From: JAAYTL01 sp031460505
Lineage (GTDB): Bacteria > Bacillota > Clostridia > Tissierellales > Tissierellaceae
DNA length: 64,000 nucleotides
Assembly: GCA_031460505.1 (NCBI GenBank)
Contig: JAVKTT010000005.1
Span: forward strand, 124,001 to 188,000
Reading direction: 5' to 3'
In this document: piece by piece, positions 17,321 through 25,839 of the stretch
Layout: each line of letters begins with the position of its first letter
Position numbering within the stretch: position 1 is the stretch's first letter
The notes under the pieces: model-generated
The model's database searches: none
The model's input: the letters and a program-made list of their open reading frames with translations, nothing else
What the model was told of the DNA's origin: nothing
Translations under genes and position numbers: made by a program

Positions 17321-18733
17321 TTATATAACTTTCCATCTAGTTCCATCCCTTGAATCTACTAATTCTATATTACTCTCTAGAAGAATACTTCTTATTTCAT
17401 CTGCCCTAACCCAGTTCTTTTCATTTCTTGCCTTATTTCTCTCCAAAATAAGCATCTGAATATATTCTTCATCAACATTGTCACTATTTGTTATCTCTTC
17501 ATCTATAGTGAGATTTAGTGAAAATACTTTATCGAAATCTTCTATCAAGTAAACCTTTTCAGTGTTATTTAAAACATTGTCCTTTATAACCTCGGCTAAC
17601 ACTGTAAAGGCATTTGCTATATTCAAATCATTACCTATTTGGGTTGCAAATTTATCCTGATATTCTTTTATTATACTCTTATCTACTACTTCGTCATTGG
17701 TTTTACCCTCAACAATATTTTTAATTCTACTCCTTAGCTTTTTAAAAGCTTTCTGAGACTCTGTCAAACTTTCAAAGCTAAATACTAGTGGTTTCCTATA
17801 CCTTGACTGAAGACAGAAATGTCTATAATCTAAGGGACTGTAACCTTCTTCAATAAGCCTTGAAAGAGTTAGAAAATCTCCGCTTGATTTTGACATTTTC
17901 CCATTATCAAGCACAAGAAACTCCCCATGCATCCAATAGTTAACCCATTTATGACCTCTAGCACTTTCTGATTGAGCAATTTCATTCGTATGATGCACCG
18001 CAATATGATCTACTCCCCCACAGTGTATATCTATTCTATCTCCTAAATATTTCATTGACATGGCAGAACACTCAATATGCCAACCTGGGAAACCTGTTCC
18101 CCAAGGTGATTCCCACTGCATTATTTGATTGGAAAACTTTGAGTTTGTAAACCATAATACAAAATCTAGGGGATTTTTCTTGAATAGGTCTACATCAACC
18201 CTACTTCCTGCCTCAAGCTCCTCTAGACTTAGATTGGCAAGCTTAGCGTAATCCGGGTATTTTTCTATTGAAAAGTATACATTACCATTGGCTATATAAG
18301 TAAAACCTTTATCTTCCAGTACTTGAATAAAGTTAATCATATCCTTGATATGCTCTGTAGCTCGGCATATTATTGTAGGCGCTGTTATATTAAGAAGTTG
18401 ACAGTCATTTAAAAAAGCATCTTCATAAAATTTTGCAATTTCCCATACAGTTTTCTTTTCTCTCATGGCTCCCAAAGCCATTTTATCTTCTCCTGTATCT
18501 GAATCAGATTCTAAATGTCCTACATCCGTTATATTCATAACATGTTTGACCTCTAAGCCCATGTACTCCATTGATTTTTTAAGGACATCTTCAAAAATAT
18601 AGGTTCTAAGGTTGCCTATATGAGCATAATTGTATACTGTTGGTCCACATGTATACAATTTTATCTTACCTTCCTCTATAGGTATTACCTCTTCCTTTAT
18701 TCCTGTTAAAGTGTTATAAACTGAAAACTTCAT
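17321..18733 (-). CDS. cysS: Cysteine--tRNA ligase
   Basis: This 470-residue class I aminoacyl-tRNA synthetase charges tRNA-Cys. The start of the catalytic domain reads LYTCGPTVYNYAHIGNLRTY, with the zinc-binding Cys29 and the HIGH-like HIGN at 38-41. The second signature is KMSKSSG. Further zinc ligands are in WHIECSAMS and the downstream HHTNE segment. The length is normal. The GGAGGAGAGG ribosome binding site supports the start. I looked for a T-box leader upstream and found no GGGTGGNACCGCG element. Confidence 0.98.
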   Translation of the reverse strand: MKFSVYNTLTGIKEEVIPIEEGKIKLYTCGPTVYNYAHIGNLRTYIFEDVLKKSMEYMGLEVKHVMNITDVGHLESDSDTGEDKMALGAMREKKTVWEIAKFYEDAFLNDCQLLNITAPTIICRATEHIKDMINFIQVLEDKGFTYIANGNVYFSIEKYPDYAKLANLSLEELEAGSRVDVDLFKKNPLDFVLWFTNSKFSNQIMQWESPWGTGFPGWHIECSAMSMKYLGDRIDIHCGGVDHIAVHHTNEIAQSESARGHKWVNYWMHGEFLVLDNGKMSKSSGDFLTLSRLIEEGYSPLDYRHFCLQSRYRKPLVFSFESLTESQKAFKKLRSRIKNIVEGKTNDEVVDKSIIKEYQDKFATQIGNDLNIANAFTVLAEVIKDNVLNNTEKVYLIEDFDKVFSLNLTIDEEITNSDNVDEEYIQMLILERNKARNEKNWVRADEIRSILLESNIELVDSRDGTRWKVI

Positions 18734-19082
18734 ATCCTCTCCTCCTAATAAAGTATTGGAAGCAATTGTATCACGCTATTTGTAATAGATGAACAAAATA
18801 TAAAACAATGCATCAATCCATCTCGATTTAATGTTTCTTTGCTCTTATAAATAGAAACTGAGCGTTCTTAGTTAATCTATCATATGTATTTCAATTATAC
18901 TCTCAGCCCTAGCTTGCTGCCAATAAACCTTCTCTACAACTCGTCTTCTATAGCAAGCTAGACATGATACGCGCATTGACTTCTTCAGTAGTTTTACCCA
19001 TCACAAGTCGTATTATCTACTACTTGATATTACACATAATATAACCTTTTATTCATAAAACACCTTGCTATTCCATCCTCAT
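18734..19082. other. Intergenic stretch between cysS and the fic gene
   Basis: No open frame or T-box is seen here. The only recognisable content is the dispersed repeat copy at 18905-19020. Confidence 0.5.
18905..19020 (-). repeat. Degenerate dispersed repeat, copy 4
   Basis: On the minus strand it has GGGTAAAACTACTGAAGAAG, CGTATCATGTCTAGCTTGC, AGAAGACGAG and AAGCTAGGGCTGAG. These correspond to GAGTAAAGCGACTGAAGAAG of copy 2 and to CGTCTCATGCTAGG, AGAAGGCGAG and AGCTAGGCTGA of copy 1. The CCACCAAGGGG end is absent. Confidence 0.4.
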
Positions 19083-19844
19083 TTATTTATTATCTTGCTC
19101 TAATTTTGGCAATGGAATATGAAGAAGTCTTAAAAAATCCTTTTGTGATTCTAATTCTCTCTCTGATATAAAGTTAATGAATGGTTTATCATCTTCACGT
19201 GCCTTTTCAAGGAGTGAAATATAGTCTATTCTTAAGATTGGAGGAATTAATGCTGGCAAGTATCCATCCTGTATTAGTGCTGTATTCATTAATAGTCTAG
19301 CGACCCTACCATTACCATCTTTAAAAGGATGAATAAATACAAACTTTTTATGAATAAGGGCTGCAAATTCTACTGGATGATACTTTCTTCTTTCCTTACT
19401 CACCCATCTACATAAATCTTCTATTTCACTTTGAATATTTTCAACTTTAGTAACTGGGTAGTTAGAGCCTGTAATAAATACAGGAATATCACGGTATCTT
19501 CCTGCAAATTCTTCATCTATATTATGATAAAATAATTTATGTAAATAAAGAATGTCTTTCTCTGCAATTTCTTTATTACAAAGTAAAGTAAACATATAAT
19601 CATATGCTTTGGCATGATCTACTGCCTCAAACATATCCCTTAGGGGTCTCCCCCCAACTGTTAGTCCATCTTCTATTAAAACTTTGGTTTCACTTTCAGT
19701 TAATGAGTTCCCTTCTAGTGCATTGGATGTCCATGTTAATCCGATCCGATAAAATTCTTTTATTTGCTTTAACATTTCACCCTCAAAAGGTCTTAATTCA
19801 TTAATAATTCTTTGATATAAATCTACTTTTTCAAGGTGACTCAT
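19083..19844 (-). CDS. Fic domain protein (AMPylase-type) with N-terminal autoinhibitory helix
   Basis: This 253-residue Fic protein contains the catalytic loop HPFKDGNGR at 172-180, with catalytic His172 intact. Fic enzymes transfer AMP or another phosphate-containing group to hydroxyl side chains of target proteins. An N-terminal SNALEGN at 40-46 fits the inhibitory (S/T)xxxE(G/N) motif, whose Glu blocks ATP binding in class II Fic proteins. No separate antitoxin gene is adjacent, in agreement with built-in inhibition. The region after the Fic core is short, so it may be a minimal single-domain form. Target unknown. Confidence 0.93.
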   Translation of the reverse strand: MSHLEKVDLYQRIINELRPFEGEMLKQIKEFYRIGLTWTSNALEGNSLTESETKVLIEDGLTVGGRPLRDMFEAVDHAKAYDYMFTLLCNKEIAEKDILYLHKLFYHNIDEEFAGRYRDIPVFITGSNYPVTKVENIQSEIEDLCRWVSKERRKYHPVEFAALIHKKFVFIHPFKDGNGRVARLLMNTALIQDGYLPALIPPILRIDYISLLEKAREDDKPFINFISERELESQKDFLRLLHIPLPKLEQDNK

Positions 19845-20057
19845 AAGTTCACTCCTTATCTTTATCTTTTTGTATTTTAATCTTATTATATGATTCTACT
19901 ACAAACTTCAATTTTGTCTGCTTTCTAGTTATAAATATTGTATCATACAGCTTTAATCAAATAAACATATATTTCTCTATTCTAGGTATCCTTAGATATA
20001 ATCCATCTCCCATCACAATAATCCTGATACTTTTAATGGACATGTTCCCGAGAACAG

Positions 20058-20095
20058 AAAAGGCATTGAATGTCACCTGTACATTCAATGCCTTT
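20058..20095. terminator. Strong terminator after the RNA methyltransferase gene
   Basis: A 15-base inverted repeat (AAAGGCATTGAATGT / ACATTCAATGCCTTT) lies just past the stop codon of the minus-strand gene at 20108. The minus-strand tail is short on T, but the stem is long and exact. Confidence 0.7.
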
Positions 20096-20107
20096 AAACT
20101 ACCTAAA

Positions 20108-21481
20108 TCATTGGTATGACTTAGCTCTGTGGCTTTCTAACTTACAAACCACCTCACAATGAGGTGTCCTAGGGAACATATCCATTAGCTTTACCTTATC
20201 TACCCTATATCCTCTTTCTATAAACACTTTCAAATCCCTAACCAATGTTACTGGATTACATGAGACATAAACAAAATTCTCAGGATTAAAATCTATAATT
20301 TTATTTATAGCCTTTGGATGAATACCGTCTCTTGGTGGATCTATAATTATTAAATCTGGTTTTTCACTTAAATCATCTACTGCTTTTAATACGTCTCCTG
20401 CAATAAATTCAACATTATCAAGTCCATTTAATTTAGCATTTTCCTTTGCTTTTTCTACAGCTTCTTCAACTATCTCTATACCTATTACTTTCTTGGCTAC
20501 AGGAGATAATATCTGAGCTATGGTACCTGTACCAGAATATAAATCATAGACGATATTGTTTTTCTTATCTCCAACAAAGTCCCTTACTATTGAATATAGT
20601 TTTTCTGCACCAAATGTATTTGTTTGGAAAAAGGAAAATGGAGATATTTCAAATTTAAGCCCTAGTATCTCTTCTATTATATAGTCTCTTCCATATAATA
20701 GTTCTAACGTATCTGCTACAACAATATCTCCAAGCCCATCATTGACAGAATGAAGAATTCCTTTAATCTCGCCCTTTAGATCTAATTTAAGCAGATAATC
20801 TACAAACTCTTCCTTATTCAATGTATCTTGACTTGTTGTGACTAAATTTATCAATATTTCACCTGTTGACAATGCTTTTCTTACAACTAAATGTCTTAAA
20901 TACCCCTCAACTTTTCTTTTGTTATAATATTTAGTTCCTTTAGATTGAAAGTATTTTATGACACTTTGTCTTATCTTTGTAAAGTCTTCATCTATTATAT
21001 TGCATTCATCAACATTGGCTACCTCATAAAATCTACCCTTCTTGTGAAGCCCCAGTGCCAAAGGTCCATCTTTTTCTTCATCACCAAAGGTATACTCCAT
21101 CTTGTTTCTATATCCTTGGATTATTGGTCCACTTTCTATTCCCATAAAATCAACATCTATGTCAGCTTCTTCGAATAGTCGTTTAACTTGGCTTTCTTTA
21201 TAATCAGTTTCTGCTTTATAGGATAATGTTTGATAAGTACATCCACCGCAAATACCAATATGTGGACATCCTACCTCTGTCTCCATAGGAGACTTTTCTA
21301 ATACATCAACAATCTTAGCTTCCATATAGTCTTTTCTTTTTCTACTGATCCTTGCTGCAACTTTTTGTCCTTCTATACCGCCTTTTAATTTAATAGCTTG
21401 ACCTTCATATGAAGCTGTACCTTTATTCGGAAAACTTACTTTATCTATATTAATTTCAATTATTTCATTTTTCTTAACCAT
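20108..21481 (-). CDS. Class I SAM-dependent RNA m5U methyltransferase (TrmA/RlmD family)
   Basis: This 457-residue enzyme methylates uracil C5 in 23S rRNA or tRNA. It has an N-terminal TRAM domain (about residues 1-60, INIDKVSFPNKGTASYEGQA), then a 4Fe-4S-type cysteine cluster CPHIGICGGCTYQ. The C-terminal Rossmann domain follows, with VYDLYSGTGTIAQIL for SAM binding, IIDPPRDGIHPK, and the catalytic YVSCNPVTLVRDL. It is closest to the RlmD/RlmCD-like group (often annotated rumA or yefA); the exact uridine target cannot be told. A TAGGAGG ribosome binding site supports the start. Confidence 0.93.
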   Translation of the reverse strand: MVKKNEIIEINIDKVSFPNKGTASYEGQAIKLKGGIEGQKVAARISRKRKDYMEAKIVDVLEKSPMETEVGCPHIGICGGCTYQTLSYKAETDYKESQVKRLFEEADIDVDFMGIESGPIIQGYRNKMEYTFGDEEKDGPLALGLHKKGRFYEVANVDECNIIDEDFTKIRQSVIKYFQSKGTKYYNKRKVEGYLRHLVVRKALSTGEILINLVTTSQDTLNKEEFVDYLLKLDLKGEIKGILHSVNDGLGDIVVADTLELLYGRDYIIEEILGLKFEISPFSFFQTNTFGAEKLYSIVRDFVGDKKNNIVYDLYSGTGTIAQILSPVAKKVIGIEIVEEAVEKAKENAKLNGLDNVEFIAGDVLKAVDDLSEKPDLIIIDPPRDGIHPKAINKIIDFNPENFVYVSCNPVTLVRDLKVFIERGYRVDKVKLMDMFPRTPHCEVVCKLESHRAKSYQ

Positions 21482-21691
21482 CTTTTCCTCCTAATATAAT
21501 GTATCTTTTCTTTTTCTCTTACTATTATATAGTATATATTAATTATTTAAAATAAAATTAAATTAGGTCTTATTAAAGTCCGACCCCGATTTGTATAATA
21601 TCAACAAATAAGGCCTAGTATTATAATTTTATGATATAATTAATTATATTTGTTAAAGGCATGTAAATATTGGAGAAAGTGAAACTAAAAT

Positions 21692-22951
21692 ATGGAAAAC
21701 GCCAAAAAATCTATTCATAAGAGTATCTTAATAGAGAATGCTTTAAATGACTACCTTAGTTGTAGCATTCATAATTTCAGTGAAATTAATAAGACATCTT
21801 TTCTAAAGAAAATCATTAATGAAAAAGAAATTGAAAATTTATTAGAGAAATTAATTGCAGAAATAGAGCCTTATAAAGAGATAAACCCGGAAGAATTAAG
21901 TCATAAAGAAACTGATGAAATTAAAGAAATAATAGTTTCCTATCTATTAAAGTTTGATAAAGGGAAATACTTTTTTGATAAACCATTTCTAAAGTTTTTT
22001 ATAGACAAGGGATATCTGAATATAGCAGAGGAATTTGTTTCTCGTGCTAGAAAAGAAGATAGTAGTCTAAAGCCAGTTGAGATATTTCAGGCCATACGAA
22101 ATGTATGGATTATGAATAGTTTGCAAATTATATGGGGGATACCCCTAGAATTGACTCCTTCCATATATGGATATAGTATGCTTTATCCATATACTGATAA
22201 CTATGTAGATAATCCAGATATAGATTTGATAGATAAAAACAAATTTAACCAAAAACTAAATATGGTATTAAATGGTGAAAAACAGATACCTAATAATGAT
22301 CATGAGAATAGAGTATTTGAGCTTGTAGCAAAGATTGAATCTCAATTTAATAGAGATGATTATACTCAAGTATATGAAAGTATACTGTTAATTCAGGAAG
22401 CCCAAATTGAAAGTCTTAATCAAGATAAGCATTCTAAAATGACAGTTGAAGAAATTCTTCCTATAAGTTTTTTCAAAGGGGGTTCTTCAGTTCTTGCTGA
22501 TGCCTTTCTAGTAAAGGGTAATCTTTCTGATTATGAAATGCAGTTTTCCTTTGATTATGGTACATTTTTGCAACTTCTTGATGATCTTCAAGATGCTACA
22601 GAAGATAAAATAGAAGGACATCAAACTATATTTAGTATACAAAATAAATGTGATAACCTTGATGAGAATATCAATAAACTGATATCCTATATCTTCAAAG
22701 TAAATACACCTATTAAAGGCGAATCAAAAACCATGACTTTAATGAAAGAAGTAATCAGTTCATGTACACTTATTATGGTTATGGATGCAGTCGGAAGAAA
22801 CCAAATGCTAGTTTCAAAAGAATTTTATAAAAAATTGGAAAAATACTCAAAGGTTAGACTTTCATTTTATAAAAAATTAGAATTGAAATTTAATGAATTA
22901 CTCAAAACCTTTAATCTAAATAAAAGTACCAGTAATATTGAATTATATTAA
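21692..22951 (+). CDS. Divergent class 1 isoprenoid-synthase-like protein
   Basis: This 419-residue, highly helical protein carries two acidic motifs placed as in trans-prenyltransferases and class I terpene synthases. These are DNYVDN at 169-174 (DxxxD) and LDDLQDATED at 296-305, the latter a clear DDxxD embedded in FLQLLDDLQDATEDKIEGHQ. That implies Mg-diphosphate chemistry on a prenyl substrate, but overall similarity to known FPP/GGPP synthases is low. I infer a divergent class 1 isoprenoid enzyme, not a housekeeping synthase. The gene stands alone. Its ATG is 16 bases from the nearest GGAG, unusually far, though an in-frame stop just upstream excludes an earlier start. Confidence 0.65.
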   Translation: MENAKKSIHKSILIENALNDYLSCSIHNFSEINKTSFLKKIINEKEIENLLEKLIAEIEPYKEINPEELSHKETDEIKEIIVSYLLKFDKGKYFFDKPFLKFFIDKGYLNIAEEFVSRARKEDSSLKPVEIFQAIRNVWIMNSLQIIWGIPLELTPSIYGYSMLYPYTDNYVDNPDIDLIDKNKFNQKLNMVLNGEKQIPNNDHENRVFELVAKIESQFNRDDYTQVYESILLIQEAQIESLNQDKHSKMTVEEILPISFFKGGSSVLADAFLVKGNLSDYEMQFSFDYGTFLQLLDDLQDATEDKIEGHQTIFSIQNKCDNLDENINKLISYIFKVNTPIKGESKTMTLMKEVISSCTLIMVMDAVGRNQMLVSKEFYKKLEKYSKVRLSFYKKLELKFNELLKTFNLNKSTSNIELY

Positions 22952-22953
22952 AA

Positions 22954-22983
22954 GACCTTGCTCTAACTATTTAGAACAAGGTC
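22954..22983. terminator. Terminator between the isoprenoid-synthase-like gene and the TSCPD gene
   Basis: An imperfect 13-pair stem (GACCTTG-C-TCTAA / TTAGAACAAGGTC) is followed by CTTATTTTTAA on the plus strand, just beyond the stop codon. Confidence 0.75.
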
Positions 22984-22990
22984 CTTATTT

Positions 22991-23245
22991 TTAACTTGCA
23001 GCTTTTTCAATTGCAAGTTTTAGAGCTTCAGCTAATTGATCAGGACATGATGTGGCTTTCATACCACATGTTAATCCAGATAGTCTCTCAATTACTACTT
23101 CTACTTCCATTCCTTCTATTAGACTTGATATTCCTTGTAGATTTCCATTGCAACCACCATGGAATCTTACATTGACAACCTTATTATCTTTAATATCAAA
23201 TTCTATATTTTTTGCACATACACCTGCTGTTGAATACTGAAACAT
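22991..23245 (-). CDS. TSCPD domain protein (TIGR03905-type)
   Basis: This 84-residue protein belongs to the small TSCPD family; the family motif itself is visible near the end (TSCPDQLAEALK). It also has GVCAKNIEFDIKDNKV and FHGGCNGNLQGISSL. Similar domains occur at the C-terminus of class II ribonucleotide reductases, and small stand-alone copies are common in anaerobic Firmicutes. The function is unknown; conserved cysteines suggest metal or redox chemistry. It has a strong GGAGG ribosome binding site. Confidence 0.85.
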   Translation of the reverse strand: MFQYSTAGVCAKNIEFDIKDNKVVNVRFHGGCNGNLQGISSLIEGMEVEVVIERLSGLTCGMKATSCPDQLAEALKLAIEKAAS

Positions 23246-23308
23246 TTCATGCCTCCTATTAAATTAATATATCTTGTACATTATACTATAAATTTGACAA
23301 TTGAGGAA

Positions 23309-23335
23309 ACGAAAAACCCACTTTCACATAATATA
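23309..23335 (+). promoter_or_regulatory. Sigma-K-type promoter for dpaAB
   Basis: AC at 23309-23310 is followed after exactly 16 bases by CATAATATA at 23327-23335. This fits the sigma-K consensus AC-N16/17-CATANNNTA in full. It lies 34 bases upstream of the dpaA start, as expected for late mother-cell expression of dipicolinate synthase. Confidence 0.7.
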
Positions 23336-23368
23336 TAATAGTTTGAAAAAACCATAAGGAGGGGTAAG

Positions 23369-24232
23369 ATGGGATTAAAATTTACTATATTAGGTGGAGA
23401 TAAGAGAAGCTTAGAGCTTGGCAAATCACTAATGAAAGATGGAAATGACCTTTGTATCTATGGCTTTGATAAAATGGAGGAGTATAAATACCAATCAATA
23501 AGCTTAAAAGAAGCAATTGAACATGCTGATGTTATTGTAGGTCCATTGCCATTTTCTACAGATAATATAAATATAAATGCTCCATTCTCAGAGGGCGTAT
23601 TTAAAATAGATAGGGCATTTGATTTGATGTCTAAAGATCAAATTATCATTGGGGGAAAACTTGGATCTGATAATGAGAAAAAACTAGAAAATATGAGTCT
23701 TAAATTTGATGATTATTTTAAGAGAGAAGAAATGCAGGTTCTCAATGCAATACCAACAGCTGAGGGGGCTATTCAAATTGCTATGGAAGAAATGCCTATT
23801 ACCCTTCATAATTCCAATGTAATAGTCCTAGGCTATGGCAGAATTGGAAAGGTTTTATCAAAGATGCTATATGGAATTGGAGCAAATGTACATGTGGAAG
23901 CAAGAAATTATAACGATCTTGCATGGATAAATAACTATGGATATATAGGAGTACATCAAAATGAGCTAGAAAAATATTTGCCAAGGATGAATGTTGTTTT
24001 TAATACTATACCTGGGATGATATTAAATAAAGAGTTGTTAAAAAGTATTGAAGAGAATTGCATCATAATTGATTTAGCATCAAAACCAGGTGGAGTTGAT
24101 TTAGAAGCGGCTAAGGAACTGGGAATAAAAGTTATTAGCGCTTTAGGTCTCCCAGGAAAGGTTGCACCAGTAACTGCAGCTAGGGTTATTAAGGACACAA
24201 TTTATAATATCATAGAGGAGTTGAATATATAA
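23369..24232 (+). CDS. dpaA: Dipicolinate synthase subunit A
   Basis: This 287-residue subunit, with DpaB, forms the NAD(P)H-dependent enzyme that turns the lysine-pathway intermediate into dipicolinic acid for the spore core. An N-terminal domain starts with FTILGGDKRSLELGKSL. A dinucleotide-binding motif follows near residue 150 (VIVLGYGRIGKVLSKML), and then IIDLASKPGGVDLEAAKELG and ALGLPGKVAPVTAARV, all typical of SpoVFA. A GGAGGGG ribosome binding site precedes it. It is cotranscribed with dpaB, one base downstream. B. subtilis has these in an operon with asd, dapG and dapA; here the same five genes are adjacent but split over both strands. Confidence 0.96.
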   Translation: MGLKFTILGGDKRSLELGKSLMKDGNDLCIYGFDKMEEYKYQSISLKEAIEHADVIVGPLPFSTDNININAPFSEGVFKIDRAFDLMSKDQIIIGGKLGSDNEKKLENMSLKFDDYFKREEMQVLNAIPTAEGAIQIAMEEMPITLHNSNVIVLGYGRIGKVLSKMLYGIGANVHVEARNYNDLAWINNYGYIGVHQNELEKYLPRMNVVFNTIPGMILNKELLKSIEENCIIIDLASKPGGVDLEAAKELGIKVISALGLPGKVAPVTAARVIKDTIYNIIEELNI

Positions 24233-24233
24233 T

Positions 24234-24812
24234 ATGTCAATGGAAGGATTAAAAATAGGTTTTGCATTAACAGGTTCATCTTGTAATTTTAGTAGTGTAT
24301 TCCCAATCATCGAGGATTTAGTTAATAAGGGTGCTGATATTTATCCTATAATATCACATGCAGTAGATACTTTTGATACAAGATTTGGTACAGCTGAAGA
24401 ATGGAAAAATAAATTAAAAGAGATCACTGGTAAAGAATTAATCAAGACTATAGTTGAAGCTGAACCAGTAGGGCCTAAATTAAAGCTGGATGTACTTGTG
24501 GTTGCTCCATGTACAGGTAATACAATAGCAAAGCTTGCTAATGCAATAACCGATACATCTGTAACCATGGCTTGTAAAGCTCATTTAAGAAATCAAAGAC
24601 CTTTAGTTTTAGCTATAGCTACTAATGATGGACTTGGAGCTAATGCTAAAAATATAGGATTACTATTAAACACAAAGAATATTTACTTTGTTTCTTTTGG
24701 TCAAGATGATGCTATGAATAAACCAAATTCCTTAATAGCTAATTTTGATAAGATAGAAGAAACAATAGAGAAAGCACTACTAGGTAAACAAATTCAACCT
24801 TTATTAGTATAA
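24234..24812 (+). CDS. dpaB: Dipicolinate synthase subunit B
   Basis: This 192-residue flavoprotein-fold protein (SpoVFB, related to Dfp/UbiX-type decarboxylases) is the partner subunit of dipicolinate synthase. It shows FALTGSSCNFSSVFPIIEDL, the VLVVAPCTGNTIAKLANAIT core and MACKAHLRNQRPLVLAIATND. It starts one base after the dpaA stop, so the two are surely coupled. A terminator follows directly. Confidence 0.96.
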   Translation: MSMEGLKIGFALTGSSCNFSSVFPIIEDLVNKGADIYPIISHAVDTFDTRFGTAEEWKNKLKEITGKELIKTIVEAEPVGPKLKLDVLVVAPCTGNTIAKLANAITDTSVTMACKAHLRNQRPLVLAIATNDGLGANAKNIGLLLNTKNIYFVSFGQDDAMNKPNSLIANFDKIEETIEKALLGKQIQPLLV

Positions 24813-24817
24813 AGGAA

Positions 24818-24841
24818 AAACGGTGCATCTTTGCACCGTTT
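24818..24841. terminator. Terminator between dpaB and aspartokinase
   Basis: A perfect 10-base stem (AAACGGTGCA/TGCACCGTTT) with a four-base loop lies between the convergent genes. T-rich or A-rich flanks on both sides suit bidirectional use. Confidence 0.85.
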
Positions 24842-24844
24842 AAT

Positions 24845-25828
24845 TTATTGGATAAAGTTGGAATACAATCTTTGTAAAAACTCAGTAAGCACTTGATTTC
24901 TAACTATTATAGTAGCATTATCGTCAGAGAATTCTATATTAATAAAATTATCTTTTTCATCTAATAAAAACTTATCCATTTTTTCTTTGATCTCATCTCT
25001 ATAATCCTCATTGAAAATAAAGGATATAATTGAATTATCATCTTGCTCTTTTACTCCGAAACCTATTATTTTTAAATTACTTTTCTTATTGGAAATAAGC
25101 GTACCAGGATTATCAATAAAGGTTGAAAGAACCCTTATAGGTATATTATATTGCTTCCCTAGTAAAACTGCATTTGGATGGATTACATTTGCTCCACTAA
25201 TGGCCAATCTATACATATCATCATATGAAATCTTCTTAATATATTTAGTATTTGAAACTATTCTTGGATCAGTAATAGCAACTCCAGGTACATCAGTAAA
25301 TATATCTACTCTGTCAGCATTCAAACTTCCTCCAAGGGCAACAGCTGTTGTGTCGCTACCTCCTCTTCCCAGTGTAGTTATATACATATCCTTGGTAACA
25401 CCTTGAAAACCTGCAACTACTAATACTTTACCTTCATCCAATTTTTTATCCAACTTATTAGTATCGATTTCAATTATTTTACTAGAATTAAAGTTATCAT
25501 CAGTAAATATTCCAGCTTGAAATCCCGTTAATGCCTCTGCAACAAGACCTTCACTTTCCAATAGATGAGATGCTACTGCAGCAGAAATCAATTCTCCAAC
25601 CGACATAATTAAGTCCTTCCTACTTGGCTTTATTGTAGTACTTATATTCTCTAACTGTTTTATCAAAGTATCAGTAGCATAAGGGTCTCCCTTTCTACCC
25701 ATTGCAGATACTACTACTACAAGTTTATTACCTAGTTCCACTTCCTTTTTTACTAGTTTAAGAAACTCGCTTTCCCTATTTAGATTTCTAAGAGAGGTTC
25801 CTCCGAATTTTTGAATTATAACACTCAT
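24845..25828 (-). CDS. Aspartate kinase with shortened regulatory domain
   Basis: This 327-residue enzyme phosphorylates aspartate, the first step to diaminopimelate and dipicolinate. The kinase domain is intact: IIQKFGGTSLRN at the start, VSAMGRKGDPYATDTL, TTLGRGGSDTTAVALG and FTDVPGVAITDPR. The part after about residue 245 is only about 80 residues, roughly one ACT domain, whereas common monomeric aspartokinases have two. That may alter feedback inhibition. It lies 11 bases downstream of asd in one operon, next to dpaAB. It corresponds in position to dapG of the B. subtilis spoVF operon. Confidence 0.92.
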   Translation of the reverse strand: MSVIIQKFGGTSLRNLNRESEFLKLVKKEVELGNKLVVVVSAMGRKGDPYATDTLIKQLENISTTIKPSRKDLIMSVGELISAAVASHLLESEGLVAEALTGFQAGIFTDDNFNSSKIIEIDTNKLDKKLDEGKVLVVAGFQGVTKDMYITTLGRGGSDTTAVALGGSLNADRVDIFTDVPGVAITDPRIVSNTKYIKKISYDDMYRLAISGANVIHPNAVLLGKQYNIPIRVLSTFIDNPGTLISNKKSNLKIIGFGVKEQDDNSIISFIFNEDYRDEIKEKMDKFLLDEKDNFINIEFSDDNATIIVRNQVLTEFLQRLYSNFIQ

Positions 25829-25839
25829 TTTTACTCCCC

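Noticed and set aside
18734..19082. Possible T-box leader of cysS
   Set aside because: I found no GGGTGGNACCGCG antiterminator element and no clear specifier stem; only a repeat relic is there.
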